Positions 13,470-28,443 of a DNA stretch of 64,000 nt are shown one piece after another. The stretch's first letter is position 1. Each line of letters starts with the position of its first letter. Location: the NCBI GenBank assembly GCA_009731375.1, contig BJOX01000353.1, positions 560,874 to 624,873 of the forward strand, written 5' to 3'. The position numbers and the translations under genes are program-made. The stretch comes from Paulinella micropora. Its lineage: Eukaryota > Cercozoa > Imbricatea > Euglyphida. The notes under the pieces were generated by a model. It was not told where the DNA came from. It did no database searches and saw only the letters and a program-made list of their open reading frames with translations.

Positions 13470-14830
13470 ATGTATGCATATGTATGTGAATATATCTATA
13501 TGTACATGTATACGAAATGGTGAGAAGGTGATTGCGTTTCCTTGTGACTGTAGATGTAAAGGAAAACATAAAAAAGATGACCTTGTATGTATGTATGTAT
13601 GTATGTATGTATGTATGTGAATATATCTATATGTACACGTATACGAAATAGACAGCTTGCTTTTAAGGTGATTGCGCTGTCAATGTAAATGTAAATATAA
13701 AAAGATGACTTGTATGTATGTATGTATGTATGTATGTGAATATCTACATGTTTATGTATGTATGTATACATGTATGTATGTATGTATGTATGTATGAAAT
13801 AGACAGTAAATGTATGTATGTATGTATGTATGTATATGTATGTGAATATCTATATGTATATGTATATGAAATAGACAGTAGCTTGCTTTTTTAGAAGCTG
13901 ATTGCGCTTCCTTGTACCTGTAAATGTATGTATGTATGTATGTATGTATGTATGTATTTATGTATGTATGTATGTGAATATCTATATGCTTATGTATATG
14001 AAATAGACAGTAACTTGCTTTTTAGAAGGTGATTGCGCTTCCTTGTGGCTGTAAATGTATGTATGTATGTATGTACGTATGTATGTACGTATGTATGTAT
14101 GTATGTATGTATGTATGTATATGTATGTGAATATCTATATGCTTATGTATATGAAATAGACAGTAGCTTGCGTTAGAAGGTGATTGCGCTTCCTTGTGGC
14201 TGTAAATGTAAATGTAAATGTAAAAAACATGACCTTTGTATGTATGTATGTATGTATGTATGTATGTACGTATGTATGTATGTATGTATGTATGTATGCA
14301 TGTATGCATGTATATGTATGTGAATATATATATGTTATGTATATGAAATAGACAGTAACTTGCTTTTAAGAAGGTGAGTGCGCTTGCTTTTGACTGTAAA
14401 TGTAAATGTAAATATTAAAAAGATGACCTTGTATGTATGTATGTATGCATGTATGTATGTATGTATGTATGTATGTATGTATGTATATATATATGCATGT
14501 ATACGAATGTGAATATCTATATGTATATGTATATGAAATAGACAGTAGCTTGCTTTTAAGAAGTTGATTGCGCTTGCTATTGACTGTAAATGTAAATGTA
14601 AATTAAAAAAACATGACCTTTGTATGTATATATGTATGCATGTATGTATTTATATGTATGTGAATATATCTATATGTACATGTATACGAAATAGACAGAA
14701 GCTTGCTTTCAAGAAGGTGATTGCGCTTCCTTGTGGCTGTAAATGTATCTATATCTGAATGTCAATGTAAATGTAGATATGAAGAAATGTAAATGTAAAT
14801 GTATGTATATGCATATGTAATAGACAGTAC
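13470..14830. repeat. ATGT arrays with donor-side decoys of exon M
   Basis: About eight copies (near 13530, 13660, 13900, 14025, 14185, 14365, 14560 and 14720) of the 3' part of exon M plus the start of its intron, separated by (ATGT)n and (AAATGT)n. On the minus strand they read towards G-x-A-I-T-F. Most have CTAC where exon M has the GTAC donor, so they could not splice there. Confidence 0.8.
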
Positions 14831-14883
14831 CTTGCTGTTAAGAAGGTGATTGCGTTTCCTTGTAAGTCTAAGCTTTCTAGTTC
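14831..14883 (-). CDS. Exon M: LRR exon
   Basis: Minus-strand exon of 53 nt, phase 0 to phase 2. The acceptor is CTCTCTCTTAAG, its pyrimidine tract made by the adjoining CT microsatellite; the donor is AG/GTACTG. It reads E-L-E-S-L-D-L-Q-G-N-A-I-T-F-L-T-A. The core L-D-L-Q-G-N-A-I follows that of exon L by 26 residues. A full-length diverged variant (L-Q-I-V-D-L-Q-G-N-A-I-T-F-L) with acceptor TCTCAG lies at about 15050-15110 in a different phase. Confidence 0.85.
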
Positions 14884-14884
14884 C

Positions 14885-14920
<36 letters not shown>

Positions 14921-15106
14921 AAGAGAAAGAGAGAGAGAGAGAGAGAGAGACGTATGCACGCAACATGCTCGCATGACACACAAACATACATACATACATA
15001 CATACATACATACATACATACATACATACATACATACATACATACATCCATACATGTTCTTTTAAGAAAGTGATTGCGTTTCCCTGCAAGTCTACTATCT
15101 GTAGTT

Positions 15107-15179
<73 letters not shown>

Positions 15180-15183
15180 GAGA

Positions 15184-15249
<66 letters not shown>

Positions 15250-15254
15250 GTGAT

Positions 15255-15311
<57 letters not shown>

Positions 15312-15315
15312 GTCT

Positions 15316-15357
<42 letters not shown>

Positions 15358-15386
15358 CTCTCTTTCTCTCTCTTTCTCATACATAC
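14884..15386. repeat. GA, ACAT and CT/TA arrays with one exon M variant
   Basis: (GA)n, (ACAT)n, the exon M variant at 15050-15110, (GA)n, (CT)n, (TA)n and (CT)n. The Ser-Leu and Arg-Glu frames are artefacts. Confidence 0.85.
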
Positions 15387-15482
15387 CTTAAGAACCACGT
15401 CAGTGTACGGGTCAAACAGAGGCGTTGTCAACAAATTGAAAGATATCACTAGCTTCTTCAGTAAGCGCATATGAGAATACAG
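15387..15482 (-). CDS. Exon L: LRR exon
   Basis: Minus-strand exon of 96 nt (32 codons), phase 0 at both ends, acceptor CTATATAG, donor TTAAG/GTATGT. The first residues are [18 protein letters not shown]. The core L-V-I-S-F-N-L-L starts 24 residues after L-S-L-H-N-N-Q-L of exon K. The rest, through L-F-D-P-Y-T-D, completes the repeat. This is the only copy with a donor: ten copies between 15.66 and 19.42 kb stop after L-T-S-P and run into microsatellite. Confidence 0.86.
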
Positions 15483-15584
15483 CTATATAGATGGATAGGT
15501 AGGTAGTTGGGTAGGTAGGTAGGTAGGTAGGTGGGTGGGTGGGGGTGGATAGAAAGATAGGTAGGTAGACATATAGATAGAAAT

Positions 15585-15631
<47 letters not shown>

Positions 15632-15729
15632 TACAGAGAGGTAGGTAGGCGATGTCAACACATTGAAAGATAATACTAACTTCTTCAGTAAGCGCATATG
15701 AGAATACAGCTATATAGATCTATCTATCA

Positions 15730-15792
<63 letters not shown>

Positions 15793-16137
15793 CACCTATC
15801 TTTCTATCCACCTACCTACTTACCTACCTACTTACCTACCTACTTACCTACCTACCTTCCTATCCATAGATAGATAGATAGATACAGATGTAGGTAGGCG
15901 ATAGGCGATGTCAACAAACTGAAAGATAATACTAACTTCTTCAGTAAGCGCATACGAGAATACAGTTATATAGATGGATAGGTAAGTAGGTAGGTAGGTA
16001 GGTAGATAGGTAGATAGATAGGTAAGTGGATAGAAAGATAGGTAGACATATATATATATAGATAGATAGATAGATAGATAGATAGGTAGATAGATAGATA
16101 GATAGATAGATAGAGGGTAGGTAGGTAGGTAGGTAGG

Positions 16138-16210
<73 letters not shown>

Positions 16211-16317
16211 CGATAGATAGTTAGATAGATAGATAGAGGAGGAGGTAGGCGATATCAACAAATTGAAAAATAATACTAACTTCTTCAGTAAGCGCATATG
16301 AGAATACAGTTAAATAG

Positions 16318-16412
<95 letters not shown>

Positions 16413-16423
16413 GTATCTATCTT
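15483..16423. repeat. GATA/GGTA/CTAT arrays with acceptor-side decoys of exon L
   Basis: Decoys near 15645-15715, 15890-15968 and 16250-16316 keep, on the minus strand, the 5' half L-L-K-K-L-V-L-x-F-N-x-L. The array flips between GATA and CTAT at the decoys near 15716 and 16316. Confidence 0.82.
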
Positions 16424-17210
16424 GGGGTGCCTTATGTGTGCCTAGCCATACGCCTATAAGTCACATGCCGAAATAGCGACGGGAAGCACAATCCTGTTCC
16501 CTCAGGGTGCCCTTTCTCGCTTGTTGAGCCCGGAATAAAACCCACAGTGCTCTGTCGGTTTATNNNNNNNNNNNNNNNNNNNNNNNNNNNNNNNNNNNNN
16601 NNNNNNNNNNNNNNNNNNNNNNNNNNNNNNNNNNNNNNNNNNNNNNNNNNNNNNNNNNNNNNNNNNNNNNNNNNNNNNNNNNNNNNNNNNNNNNNNNNNN
16701 NNNNNNNNNNNNNNNNNNNNNNNNNNNNNNNNNNNNNNNNNNNNNNNNNNNNNNNNNNNNNNNNNNNNNNNNNNNNNNNNNNNNNNNNNNNNNNNNNNNN
16801 NNNNNNNNNNNNNNNNNNNNNNNNNNNNNNNNNNNNNNNNNNNNNNNNNNNNNNNNNNNNNNNNNNNNNNNNNNNNNNNNNNNNNNNNNNNNNNNNNNNN
16901 NNNNNNNNNNNNNNNNNNNNNNNNNNNNNNNNNNNNNNNNNNNNNNNNNNNNNNNNNNNNNNNNNNNNNNNNNNNNNNNNNNNNNNNNNNNNNNNNNNNN
17001 NNNNNNNNNNNNNNNNNNNNNNNNNNNNNNNNNNNNNNNNNNNNNNNNNNNNNNNNNNNNNNNNNNNNNNNNNNNNNNNNNNNNNNNNNNNNNNNNNNNN
17101 NNNNNNNNNNNNNNNNNNNNNNNNNNNNNNNNNNNNNNNNNNNNNNNNNNNNNNNNNNNNNNNNNNNNNNNNNNNNNNNNNNNNNNNNNNNNNNNNNTAG
17201 GCGACATCTC
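16424..17210 (+). mobile_element. CTAT-tailed retroelement-like repeat, copy 2 (gapped)
   Basis: 5'-truncated copy starting GGGGTGCCTTATGTG, interrupted by the gap 16564-17197, with the family 3' end (TAGGCGACATCTCATC) directly followed by CTAT. The gap is longer than the missing part of the element (about 245 bp in copy 4), so either the gap size is nominal or something else is hidden in it. Confidence 0.7.
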
Positions 17211-19452
<2,242 letters not shown>

Positions 19453-19565
19453 CTATATCTGAGGCGTACTGATGCAGCTAATGGCATATCCTCAACGGAC
19501 ATAAGCCTCCAATACCCTTGTTCGAGGTCCTCCACCCCCCCGTGTCAGTCTCTCGCCTGATGATC
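19453..19565 (-). mobile_element. Family B repeat, 3' end, copy 1 (reverse orientation)
   Basis: Complement of the 3' end seen at 20231-20353 and 20378-20865, up to an assembly gap, preceded by (AAT)n. With the copy at 20231 it forms an inverted pair around the gap 19566-20230, which may explain the failure to assemble. Confidence 0.65.
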
Positions 19566-20230
19566 NNNNNNNNNNNNNNNNNNNNNNNNNNNNNNNNNNN
19601 NNNNNNNNNNNNNNNNNNNNNNNNNNNNNNNNNNNNNNNNNNNNNNNNNNNNNNNNNNNNNNNNNNNNNNNNNNNNNNNNNNNNNNNNNNNNNNNNNNNN
19701 NNNNNNNNNNNNNNNNNNNNNNNNNNNNNNNNNNNNNNNNNNNNNNNNNNNNNNNNNNNNNNNNNNNNNNNNNNNNNNNNNNNNNNNNNNNNNNNNNNNN
19801 NNNNNNNNNNNNNNNNNNNNNNNNNNNNNNNNNNNNNNNNNNNNNNNNNNNNNNNNNNNNNNNNNNNNNNNNNNNNNNNNNNNNNNNNNNNNNNNNNNNN
19901 NNNNNNNNNNNNNNNNNNNNNNNNNNNNNNNNNNNNNNNNNNNNNNNNNNNNNNNNNNNNNNNNNNNNNNNNNNNNNNNNNNNNNNNNNNNNNNNNNNNN
20001 NNNNNNNNNNNNNNNNNNNNNNNNNNNNNNNNNNNNNNNNNNNNNNNNNNNNNNNNNNNNNNNNNNNNNNNNNNNNNNNNNNNNNNNNNNNNNNNNNNNN
20101 NNNNNNNNNNNNNNNNNNNNNNNNNNNNNNNNNNNNNNNNNNNNNNNNNNNNNNNNNNNNNNNNNNNNNNNNNNNNNNNNNNNNNNNNNNNNNNNNNNNN
20201 NNNNNNNNNNNNNNNNNNNNNNNNNNNNNN

Positions 20231-20353
20231 TTGCCCTCAGGAGCTCCATCGGTGGCCCCGATCATCAGGCGAGAGACTGACACGGGGGGGTGGAGGACCT
20301 CGAACAAGGGTATTGGAGGCTTATGTCCGTTGAGGATATGCCATTAGCTGAAT
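20231..20353 (+). mobile_element. Family B repeat, 3' end, copy 2
   Basis: From the gap to CCATTAGCTGAATAACAATAA, matching the 3' end of the longer copy 3 but truncated at its last bases, followed by (AAT)n. Confidence 0.65.
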
Positions 20354-20377
20354 AACAATAATAATAATAATAATAAT

Positions 20378-20861
20378 CTGCCTTGGAGTGTTGACTGTGA
20401 CATATTTGAGGGAAATCCCGATGAAAAAACCTAGTCACACTTGCTAAACAGAGTTCCAGCCGAATGGCCTCAAGGCGTTAAACTGTGACGCCAACTCATA
20501 ACCCTTTGGTGGTAGATGCTGGGGAGGAGGGTCGTTGCGCGCGTAAAAGATCTTAAACTCCGCATATGCTGGTTGATAGCCCAGGACCCAGCAGACACCA
20601 GATTGTTATGGGTGGGGTTTCGAGGCAGCTCTAGCAACCGCGCTTGGTGTATGCACTTGCACATTCGGTGACGTCTTGCAAGAGGTTGCTGGGACTGCGG
20701 AATAACCTCGGCTTAGTGCAGTCTTGCCCTCAGGAGCTCCATCGGTGGCCCCGATCATCAGGCGAGAGACTGACACGGGGGGGTGGAGGACCTCGAACAA
20801 GGGTATTGGAGGCTTATGTCCGTTGAGGATATGCCATTAGCTGCATCAGTACGCCTCAGAT

Positions 20862-20865
<4 letters not shown>
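20378..20865 (+). mobile_element. Family B repeat, longest copy
   Basis: About 490 bp from CTGCCTTGGAGTGTTGACTG to CGCCTCAGATATAG, with (TAA)n on both sides and directly at its 3' end. A constant 3' end with a simple-repeat tail suggests a non-LTR retroelement or SINE fragment. Overlapping frames of about 60 codons are not recognisable proteins. Confidence 0.55.
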
Positions 20866-20912
<47 letters not shown>

Positions 20913-21037
20913 TAGAGTGTATCTATCCAAATTCAACCTGATGATGAATGGAAGTCACTTGATTGCGTTGTAGAGAAATAGATCGATTGATTGATTGATA
21001 GATTGATAGATATAGACAGATATACAGACAGGTATAC

Positions 21038-21090
<53 letters not shown>

Positions 21091-21107
21091 TATAGATATA
21101 TAGATAT

Positions 21108-21162
<55 letters not shown>

Positions 21163-21271
21163 TCCAGATTCAACCTGATAATGAATGGAAGTCAGTTGCT
21201 TGCGTTGGCAGAGAGATAGATAGATTGATTGATTGATAGATTGATAGATAGATCGATAGATAGATAGATAT

Positions 21272-21323
<52 letters not shown>

Positions 21324-21419
21324 ATTAGATAGCTAGTTTAATAAATAGATAGATATAATAGGATAGATAGATAGCTAGATAGATAGCTAGCTAGCTAGAT
21401 AGATAGATAGATAGCTAGC

Positions 21420-21455
<36 letters not shown>

Positions 21456-21456
21456 C

Positions 21457-21546
<90 letters not shown>

Positions 21547-21656
21547 TAGATAGATAAGATAAGATAGATTAGATAAGACAGATTAGACTAGATAGATTAG
21601 ATAAGATAGAATATATAGATAAATACATAGATAGATATATAGAAAGATATATAGAG

Positions 21657-21702
<46 letters not shown>

Positions 21703-21726
21703 GTAGATAGATAGATAGATAGATAT

Positions 21727-21784
<58 letters not shown>

Positions 21785-21846
21785 TGATAGTTAGTTAGAT
21801 AGTTAGTTAGATAGACAGATAAACAGATAGATAGATAGATAGATAT

Positions 21847-21907
<61 letters not shown>

Positions 21908-21912
21908 CCAAC
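20866..21912. repeat. AAT and GATA arrays with two donor-side decoys of exon K
   Basis: Decoys at about 20925-20975 and 21170-21215 carry on the minus strand L-Q-R-N-Q-V-T-S-I and L-C-Q-R-K-Q-L-T-S-I, then the CAG/GTTGAAT donor. The remaining sequence is GATA with GCTA, GTTA and GATT variants. Confidence 0.8.
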
Positions 21913-21958
21913 CTGATGATCAATGGAAGTCAGTTGATTGTTATGCAGAGAGAGTCTC
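21913..21958 (-). CDS. Exon K: LRR exon
   Basis: Minus-strand exon of 46 nt, phase 2 to phase 0, donor CATCAG/GTTGGT. The acceptor is CTATCTATCTAG: the CTAT microsatellite itself supplies the pyrimidine-rich tract. It reads [15 protein letters not shown]. The split codon from exon J (CG/G) gives Arg, and L-S-L-H-N-N-Q-L starts 24 residues after L-Y-L-S-S-N-K-L of exon J. Confidence 0.86.
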
Positions 21959-21959
21959 C

Positions 21960-22036
<77 letters not shown>

Positions 22037-22094
22037 GGACGGATGGATGGACGGGTGGATGGATTGGATAGATAGATAGATGGATGGATAGATC

Positions 22095-22150
<56 letters not shown>

Positions 22151-22289
22151 TTTATCTGTATATTTTTCTATCTATCTATCTAATACTTCGAGCTAGTCAG
22201 ATGTGTGAAGACATACATACATACATACATAAAAACATACAGACATGCATGCATGAATGTATACATACATACATGCATACATACATACA

Positions 22290-22325
<36 letters not shown>

Positions 22326-22489
22326 CATACATATACATACATATATACATACATACATACATACATACATACATACATACCCACATACATACATACATAC
22401 ATACATACATACATACATACATACACACATACATAGCCTCCGTCCTTGACAAATATTAAATATCCATCTATCTGTCTATGTATCTATCG

Positions 22490-22556
<67 letters not shown>

Positions 22557-22561
22557 CATCC

Positions 22562-22615
<54 letters not shown>

Positions 22616-22697
22616 TTTATGTATATCGTTATCTAATATATTATGTCTCTTTTTTTATGTATTCAGATATGAGAACATATATACATATACATATACA

Positions 22698-22754
<57 letters not shown>

Positions 22755-22895
22755 AATATACATTTACATATAGATATAGATATAGATATAGATATAGATA
22801 TAGATATAGAGCTATGGGTTGCACTCTAGCTAGCGATACACATTACACATATAAATATTTATTCATTTATTAATCTGTTTAGATATATATCTCAA
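21959..22895. repeat. GATA, ACAT, CTAT and ATATAC/ATATAG arrays
   Basis: Array block with small islands near 22180-22205 and 22430-22465. The second reads on the minus strand towards K-D-G-G-Y and may be a decayed decoy. The last 130 bp are hexanucleotide (CATATA)n then (GATATA)n. Confidence 0.8.
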
Positions 22896-23207
22896 TCTAT
22901 TTTGATTTGAGAAGACCTTCGCTTTGGGTGGTTTCTTCATTTGTACATATTGCATAGCTTCTTTATCTTTATTTTTACATTTTACCTAGATATTTTTATC
23001 TCTATCTAGCCTTTTGCTAGCTTCTATATCTTTTCCTATTACATAGATATTTATCTATTCATTAATCTACTTAGATATATATATCATTCTATTTTTATTT
23101 GAGAAGGCCTCCGCTTTGGTCTATGATATATATATATATATATATAAGTAGATTAATGAAAATATATAGAAGCCTGTCCCCAGCTTCTATATTTTTTCAT
23201 TAATCTA

Positions 23208-23260
<53 letters not shown>

Positions 23261-23364
23261 GATATTGGCCTCCGCGTTGGGTGGTTTCTTTATTTTTACA
23301 TATTACATAGCTTCTTTATCTTTTCATCACCTAGTACATATATATTTATCTATTTCATTCATCT

Positions 23365-23395
<31 letters not shown>

Positions 23396-23861
23396 CTAAA
23401 TGTATTAAGATATGAGAGAAGTTCCGCTTCGAAATGGACACTAGCCTGTTCCTAGCTTCTATATCTTTACATATTTTACACAGATAATTATCTATTTATT
23501 CATCTTTTTATATGTATAGATCTGAGAAGTCCTCCGCTTTGAAATGGACATTTGCCTGTCCCTAGCTTCTATATCTTTATATATTACACAAGATATTTAT
23601 CTATTTATTCATATATTTATATATATATATATATATCTATTTTGATCTGAGAAGTCCTCCGCTTTGGGATGGACACTAGCCTGTCCCTAGCTTCTATATC
23701 TTTACATATTACACAGATATTTATCTATTCATTCATCTACTTAGATATATATCTCAATCTATTTTTATCTTTACATATTACACAGATATTTATCTACTTT
23801 GAGATGGACTCTTTTTATTTTTGCAAACATTACATAAATATATATCCATTCATTATGTCAT
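22896..23861. repeat. Degenerate decoys related to exon J in TA-rich sequence
   Basis: At least seven copies of GAGAAGxCCTCCGCTTTGGGATGG-like sequence (near 22910, 23100, 23265, 23410, 23525, 23650 and 23805) followed by CTAGCCTGTCCCTAGCTTCTATAT. On the minus strand they align with the L-V-S-I-P segment of exon J but carry indels. They are older 3'-side decoys, alternating with ATATCTTTACATATTACA and (TA)n. Confidence 0.6.
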
Positions 23862-23983
23862 TTCTACAACATCCAGATTTTCCGGGTTCTAAGTGTGAAA
23901 GTGGCCACCACAGGCCAGGCTTTTCAGGTAGCAAAAAAATCAAGAAAGTAGCCCCAGAAACCCGGAATTCTGGGTGATGTGAA
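23862..23983. mobile_element. MITE-like element, family D, copy 2
   Basis: Shares the arms CCAGATTTTCCGGGTTCT/AGAAACCCGGAATTCTGG and the centre AAAGTGGCCACCACAGGCCA with copy 1 at 11999-12117. Confidence 0.72.
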
Positions 23984-24009
23984 ACGAGCCTTGATCTATT
24001 TAGATTTCA

Positions 24010-24120
24010 GGTATGTCTAAGTATTCCGGCCACCAACACATTGGTCGCAACAAGCCGTCATTTGTTGAAAACGCTCAAAAAAAGCTTCAGGCCACCCGCG
24101 AAAAAGGGGGAATTTTCGCT

Positions 24121-24191
<71 letters not shown>

Positions 24192-24301
24192 CCCCTTTTT
24201 TNNNNNNNNNNTCATAGACAGTCATTGTTACGGTGAAAAACGAGGGGCACAGTCAAAGTGGCCGGAAGCTGGGGTGGCCGGAATTCTTAGACTGAACTTA
24301 C
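24010..24301. mobile_element. MITE-like element, family G, copy 1
   Basis: Left end TATGTCTAAGTATTCCGGCC and right end GGCCGGAATTCTTAGACTGA are inverted repeats. A poly-T run (24122-24192) and a 10-base gap sit inside. The second copy is at 26643-26844. Confidence 0.7.
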
Positions 24302-24366
24302 ATCCCAATCCATTCAGATTCGAACACGCCTTCGCTTTGGGAGGGACTCTAGCCCGTCCTAGCTTT

Positions 24367-24510
24367 TATCGATTACCTCCACAAAATGTGGTCAGGTTAC
24401 CGATAAAACTACACAGGCGGCGCGCCAAATTTGACGGTTTTGCGGGCTCGCCGGCCCGGCTCCGGCTCGCCCGCAGAACACGTCAAATTTGTGGCTAGCC
24501 GCATAATGTG
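24367..24510. mobile_element. GC-rich foldback element, family E, copy 2
   Basis: Matches copy 1 from CCTCCACAAAATGTGGTCAG to TTTGTGGCTAGCCGCATAAT, with the internal mirror around GCGGGCTCG. A further decayed exon J-like piece (24305-24360) lies just before it. Confidence 0.65.
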
Positions 24511-24564
24511 ATATTTTATGTTTATGTATGCACAGTATGTGGATACGTTTCCATTTATCAATCT

Positions 24565-24625
24565 ACTTACATATATATATATATACATACATATATATAA
24601 TATATATGTATATATTTATATACAC

Positions 24626-24658
<33 letters not shown>

Positions 24659-24951
24659 GATATAGATATAAATATAGATATAGATATAGATATAGATATA
24701 GATATAGATATAGATATAGATATAGATATAGATATAGATATAGATATAGGTATACGTATACGTGTAATGAGTATACGAATAATACGTATACGTATAAAAC
24801 GTATACGTATACGTATACGTATACGTATACGTACGTATACGTACACGTATAATAGGTATACGTATACGTATACGTATACGTATACGTATATATACGTATA
24901 CGTATACGTATACGTATTTACATATACATATACAAAAACATGTACATATAC

Positions 24952-25032
<81 letters not shown>

Positions 25033-25048
25033 CACATACATATACATG

Positions 25049-25090
<42 letters not shown>

Positions 25091-25445
25091 CATATAGATA
25101 TAGATATAGATATAGATATATATATAGATATAGATATAGATATACGTATATGTATACGTATACGTGCACGTATACGTATACGTATACGTAAAATACGTAT
25201 AATACGTATAATACGTATAATACGTATACATATACGTATACGTATACGTATACGTATATGTATATCTATATCTATATTTATATCTATATGTATACGTATA
25301 TGTATATGTATATGTACATATACATATACATATACTGTACATATACATGCATGTACATATACATGTACATATACATGAACATATACATGTACATATACAT
25401 GTACATATACATGTACATGAACATATACATATACATATACATATG

Positions 25446-25476
<31 letters not shown>

Positions 25477-25499
25477 GTATACATATACATATACATATG

Positions 25500-25541
<42 letters not shown>

Positions 25542-25605
25542 AATATACATATACATGTGCATGTACATGTACATGTACATGTACTTGTACTTGTACATGT
25601 ACATG

Positions 25606-25660
<55 letters not shown>

Positions 25661-25773
25661 GCATATACATATGCATATACAAATGCATATACATATGCAT
25701 ATACATATGCATATACATATGCACATACATATGCATATAATAATACATCTTATACATATACATACAGACAAAC

Positions 25774-25816
<43 letters not shown>

Positions 25817-26050
25817 CATATACATAAACATTTCCAATTACATATAGATATAGATATAAATAAAGATATAGATATAGATATGGATATAGATATAGATATA
25901 GATATAGATATAGATATAGATATACGTATACGTATATGTATACGTATTATACGTATACGTATAATACGTATACGTATACGTATAGTACGTATACGTATAC
26001 GTATACGTATACGTATACGTATACGTATGCGTATTTACAATATACGTATC
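24565..26050. repeat. Hexanucleotide array: ATATAC, GATATA, GTATAC
   Basis: About 1.5 kb of (CATATA)n, (GATATA)n and (CGTATA)n blocks in succession, with two cycles of GATATA then CGTATA (24655-24920 and 25095-25260) and a third at 25845-26045. GTATAC is self-complementary, so long hairpins are possible. The reading frames (Tyr-Thr, His-Ile, Tyr-Met) are artefacts. Confidence 0.9.
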
Positions 26051-26055
26051 GATAG

Positions 26056-26118
<63 letters not shown>

Positions 26119-26141
26119 TATGTTTTAGAAAAAGACTGCGA

Positions 26142-26230
<89 letters not shown>

Positions 26231-26371
26231 ACTATCTATCTATATATCTATATATCTATCTATCTATCTATCTATCTATCTGTCTGTCTATCCATCTATC
26301 TGTATATCTATCTATCTATCTATACATTCAGTGGGTTGCACCACTTCAAGGTTCTTTCCTTACACAAATTC

Positions 26372-26429
<58 letters not shown>

Positions 26430-26533
26430 ATCTATCTATCTATCTATTTTGGACGCAACGCCTCAATCTCTACGCGGAGGATAAGGAATTGATAGATAGA
26501 CAGGTAGATAGATAGATAGATATAGATAGATAA

Positions 26534-26565
<32 letters not shown>

Positions 26566-26578
26566 TTAGTTAGTTAGT

Positions 26579-26625
<47 letters not shown>

Positions 26626-26640
26626 GTAGGTAGGTAGGTG
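26048..26640. repeat. GATA and CTAT arrays with small islands
   Basis: Orientation switches from GATA to CTAT at 26115-26142, with islands there, near 26330-26372, and near 26450-26490. The last reads on the minus strand [16 protein letters not shown]-like but without clear splice sites. Confidence 0.8.
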
Positions 26641-26642
26641 AG

Positions 26643-26844
26643 CTAAGGTTTGTCTGAGTATTCCAGCCACCAACAAATTGGTCGCAAAAAGCGGTCATTT
26701 GTTGAAAACCCTCGAAAAAAGCTTCCGGCCACCCGCAAAAAACGGGGAATTTTCGCTGAGGATTTTTTTTTTCTTTCATGTCCTAACTTTCATAAACAGT
26801 CATTGTTACGGTGAAAAACGAGGGAATTCTTAGACTGACCTTAG
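26643..26844. mobile_element. MITE-like element, family G, copy 2
   Basis: Complete: CTAAGGTTTGTCTGAGTATTCC at the left mirrors GGAATTCTTAGACTGACCTTAG at the right. The interior matches copy 1, including GTCATTGTTACGGTGAAAAAC. Non-coding. Confidence 0.78.
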
Positions 26845-26879
26845 TTGGACGTGAGAAGGTATCCTACTTGTTAACTAGT

Positions 26880-27115
26880 TGTTCATGCATGTACGTATAT
26901 TAGATAGATACTTATTCATGTATTCCTGTACGAGGTACTGAAATACATACATACATACATACATACATACATAAATACATATATACATATATATATACAT
27001 ATATATACATACATACATACATACACATACATATATATATGTACATACATACATACATACATACATATATACATATATATATATATTTATATATAAATAT
27101 ACATACATACATATA

Positions 27116-27149
<34 letters not shown>

Positions 27150-27151
27150 CA

Positions 27152-27187
<36 letters not shown>

Positions 27188-27389
27188 TACATACATACAT
27201 ACATACACACATACACACATCTTACCGTAAGTTAGTAAGGTGTGAGAAAGCCTCCGCTGGGCTAGACACTAGCTTATTACATATATATATATATATATAT
27301 ACACACACATATATATATATATATACATACATCTTACCGTAAGTTAGTAAGGTCTGAGAACGCCTCCGCTGGGATAGACACTAGCTTAT

Positions 27390-27442
<53 letters not shown>

Positions 27443-27499
27443 CTTACCGTAAGTTAGTAAGGTCTGAGAACGCCTCCGCTGGGATAGACACTAGCTTAT

Positions 27500-27543
<44 letters not shown>

Positions 27544-27563
27544 CATACATACACACATATGAC
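26880..27563. repeat. ACAT and TA arrays with three donor-side decoys of exon J
   Basis: After (ACAT)n, three copies near 27225-27280, 27330-27390 and 27440-27500 keep on the minus strand N-K-L-V-S-x-P-A-E-A-F-S-x-L-T-N-L and the strong donor TTACG/GTAAGATG. Their 5' halves are replaced by (TA)n. Confidence 0.85.
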
Positions 27564-27633
27564 CGTAAGTTAGTAAGGTCTGAGAAAGCCTCCGCAGAGA
27601 TAGACACTAGCTTATTGCTAGATAGATACAGCT
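27564..27633 (-). CDS. Exon J: LRR exon
   Basis: Minus-strand exon of 70 nt, phase 1 to phase 2, acceptor CTATGTCAG, donor TTACG/GTCATA. It contains [16 protein letters not shown] and ends S-D-L-T-N-L. The split codon G/AG from exon I gives Glu, placing this core 24 residues after L-Q-L-Y-G-N-G-I. It is the only copy with both splice sites, yet partial copies carry the better signals: a strong acceptor (TTTGTCCCCTGTGTCAG) near 27772 and GTAAGA donors below 27.5 kb. Confidence 0.87.
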
Positions 27634-27638
27634 CTGAC

Positions 27639-27731
<93 letters not shown>

Positions 27732-27786
27732 AGTAGCTTATTGCTAGATAGATACAGATCTGACACAGGGGACAAAGCAATAACAT

Positions 27787-27834
<48 letters not shown>

Positions 27835-27886
27835 GATGTTTGAAAAGATAGATGGATAGATGGATTGATGGATAGATTGATCGATG

Positions 27887-27954
<68 letters not shown>

Positions 27955-27975
27955 TATAGATAGATAGATAGATAT

Positions 27976-28041
<66 letters not shown>

Positions 28042-28142
28042 GCGAAAAGGCCTCCGCTGGGATAGACACTAGCTTGTTGCTAGATAGATAGATAGATAGA
28101 TGGATAGATAGATGAATAGATAGATGGATAGATGGATAGATG

Positions 28143-28193
<51 letters not shown>

Positions 28194-28198
28194 GGATG

Positions 28199-28261
<63 letters not shown>

Positions 28262-28336
28262 GCGAAAAGGCCTCCGCTGGGATAGACACTAGCTTATTGC
28301 TAGATAGATAGATAGATGGATAGATAGATAAGTAGT

Positions 28337-28378
<42 letters not shown>

Positions 28379-28387
28379 TATATATAG

Positions 28388-28443
<56 letters not shown>

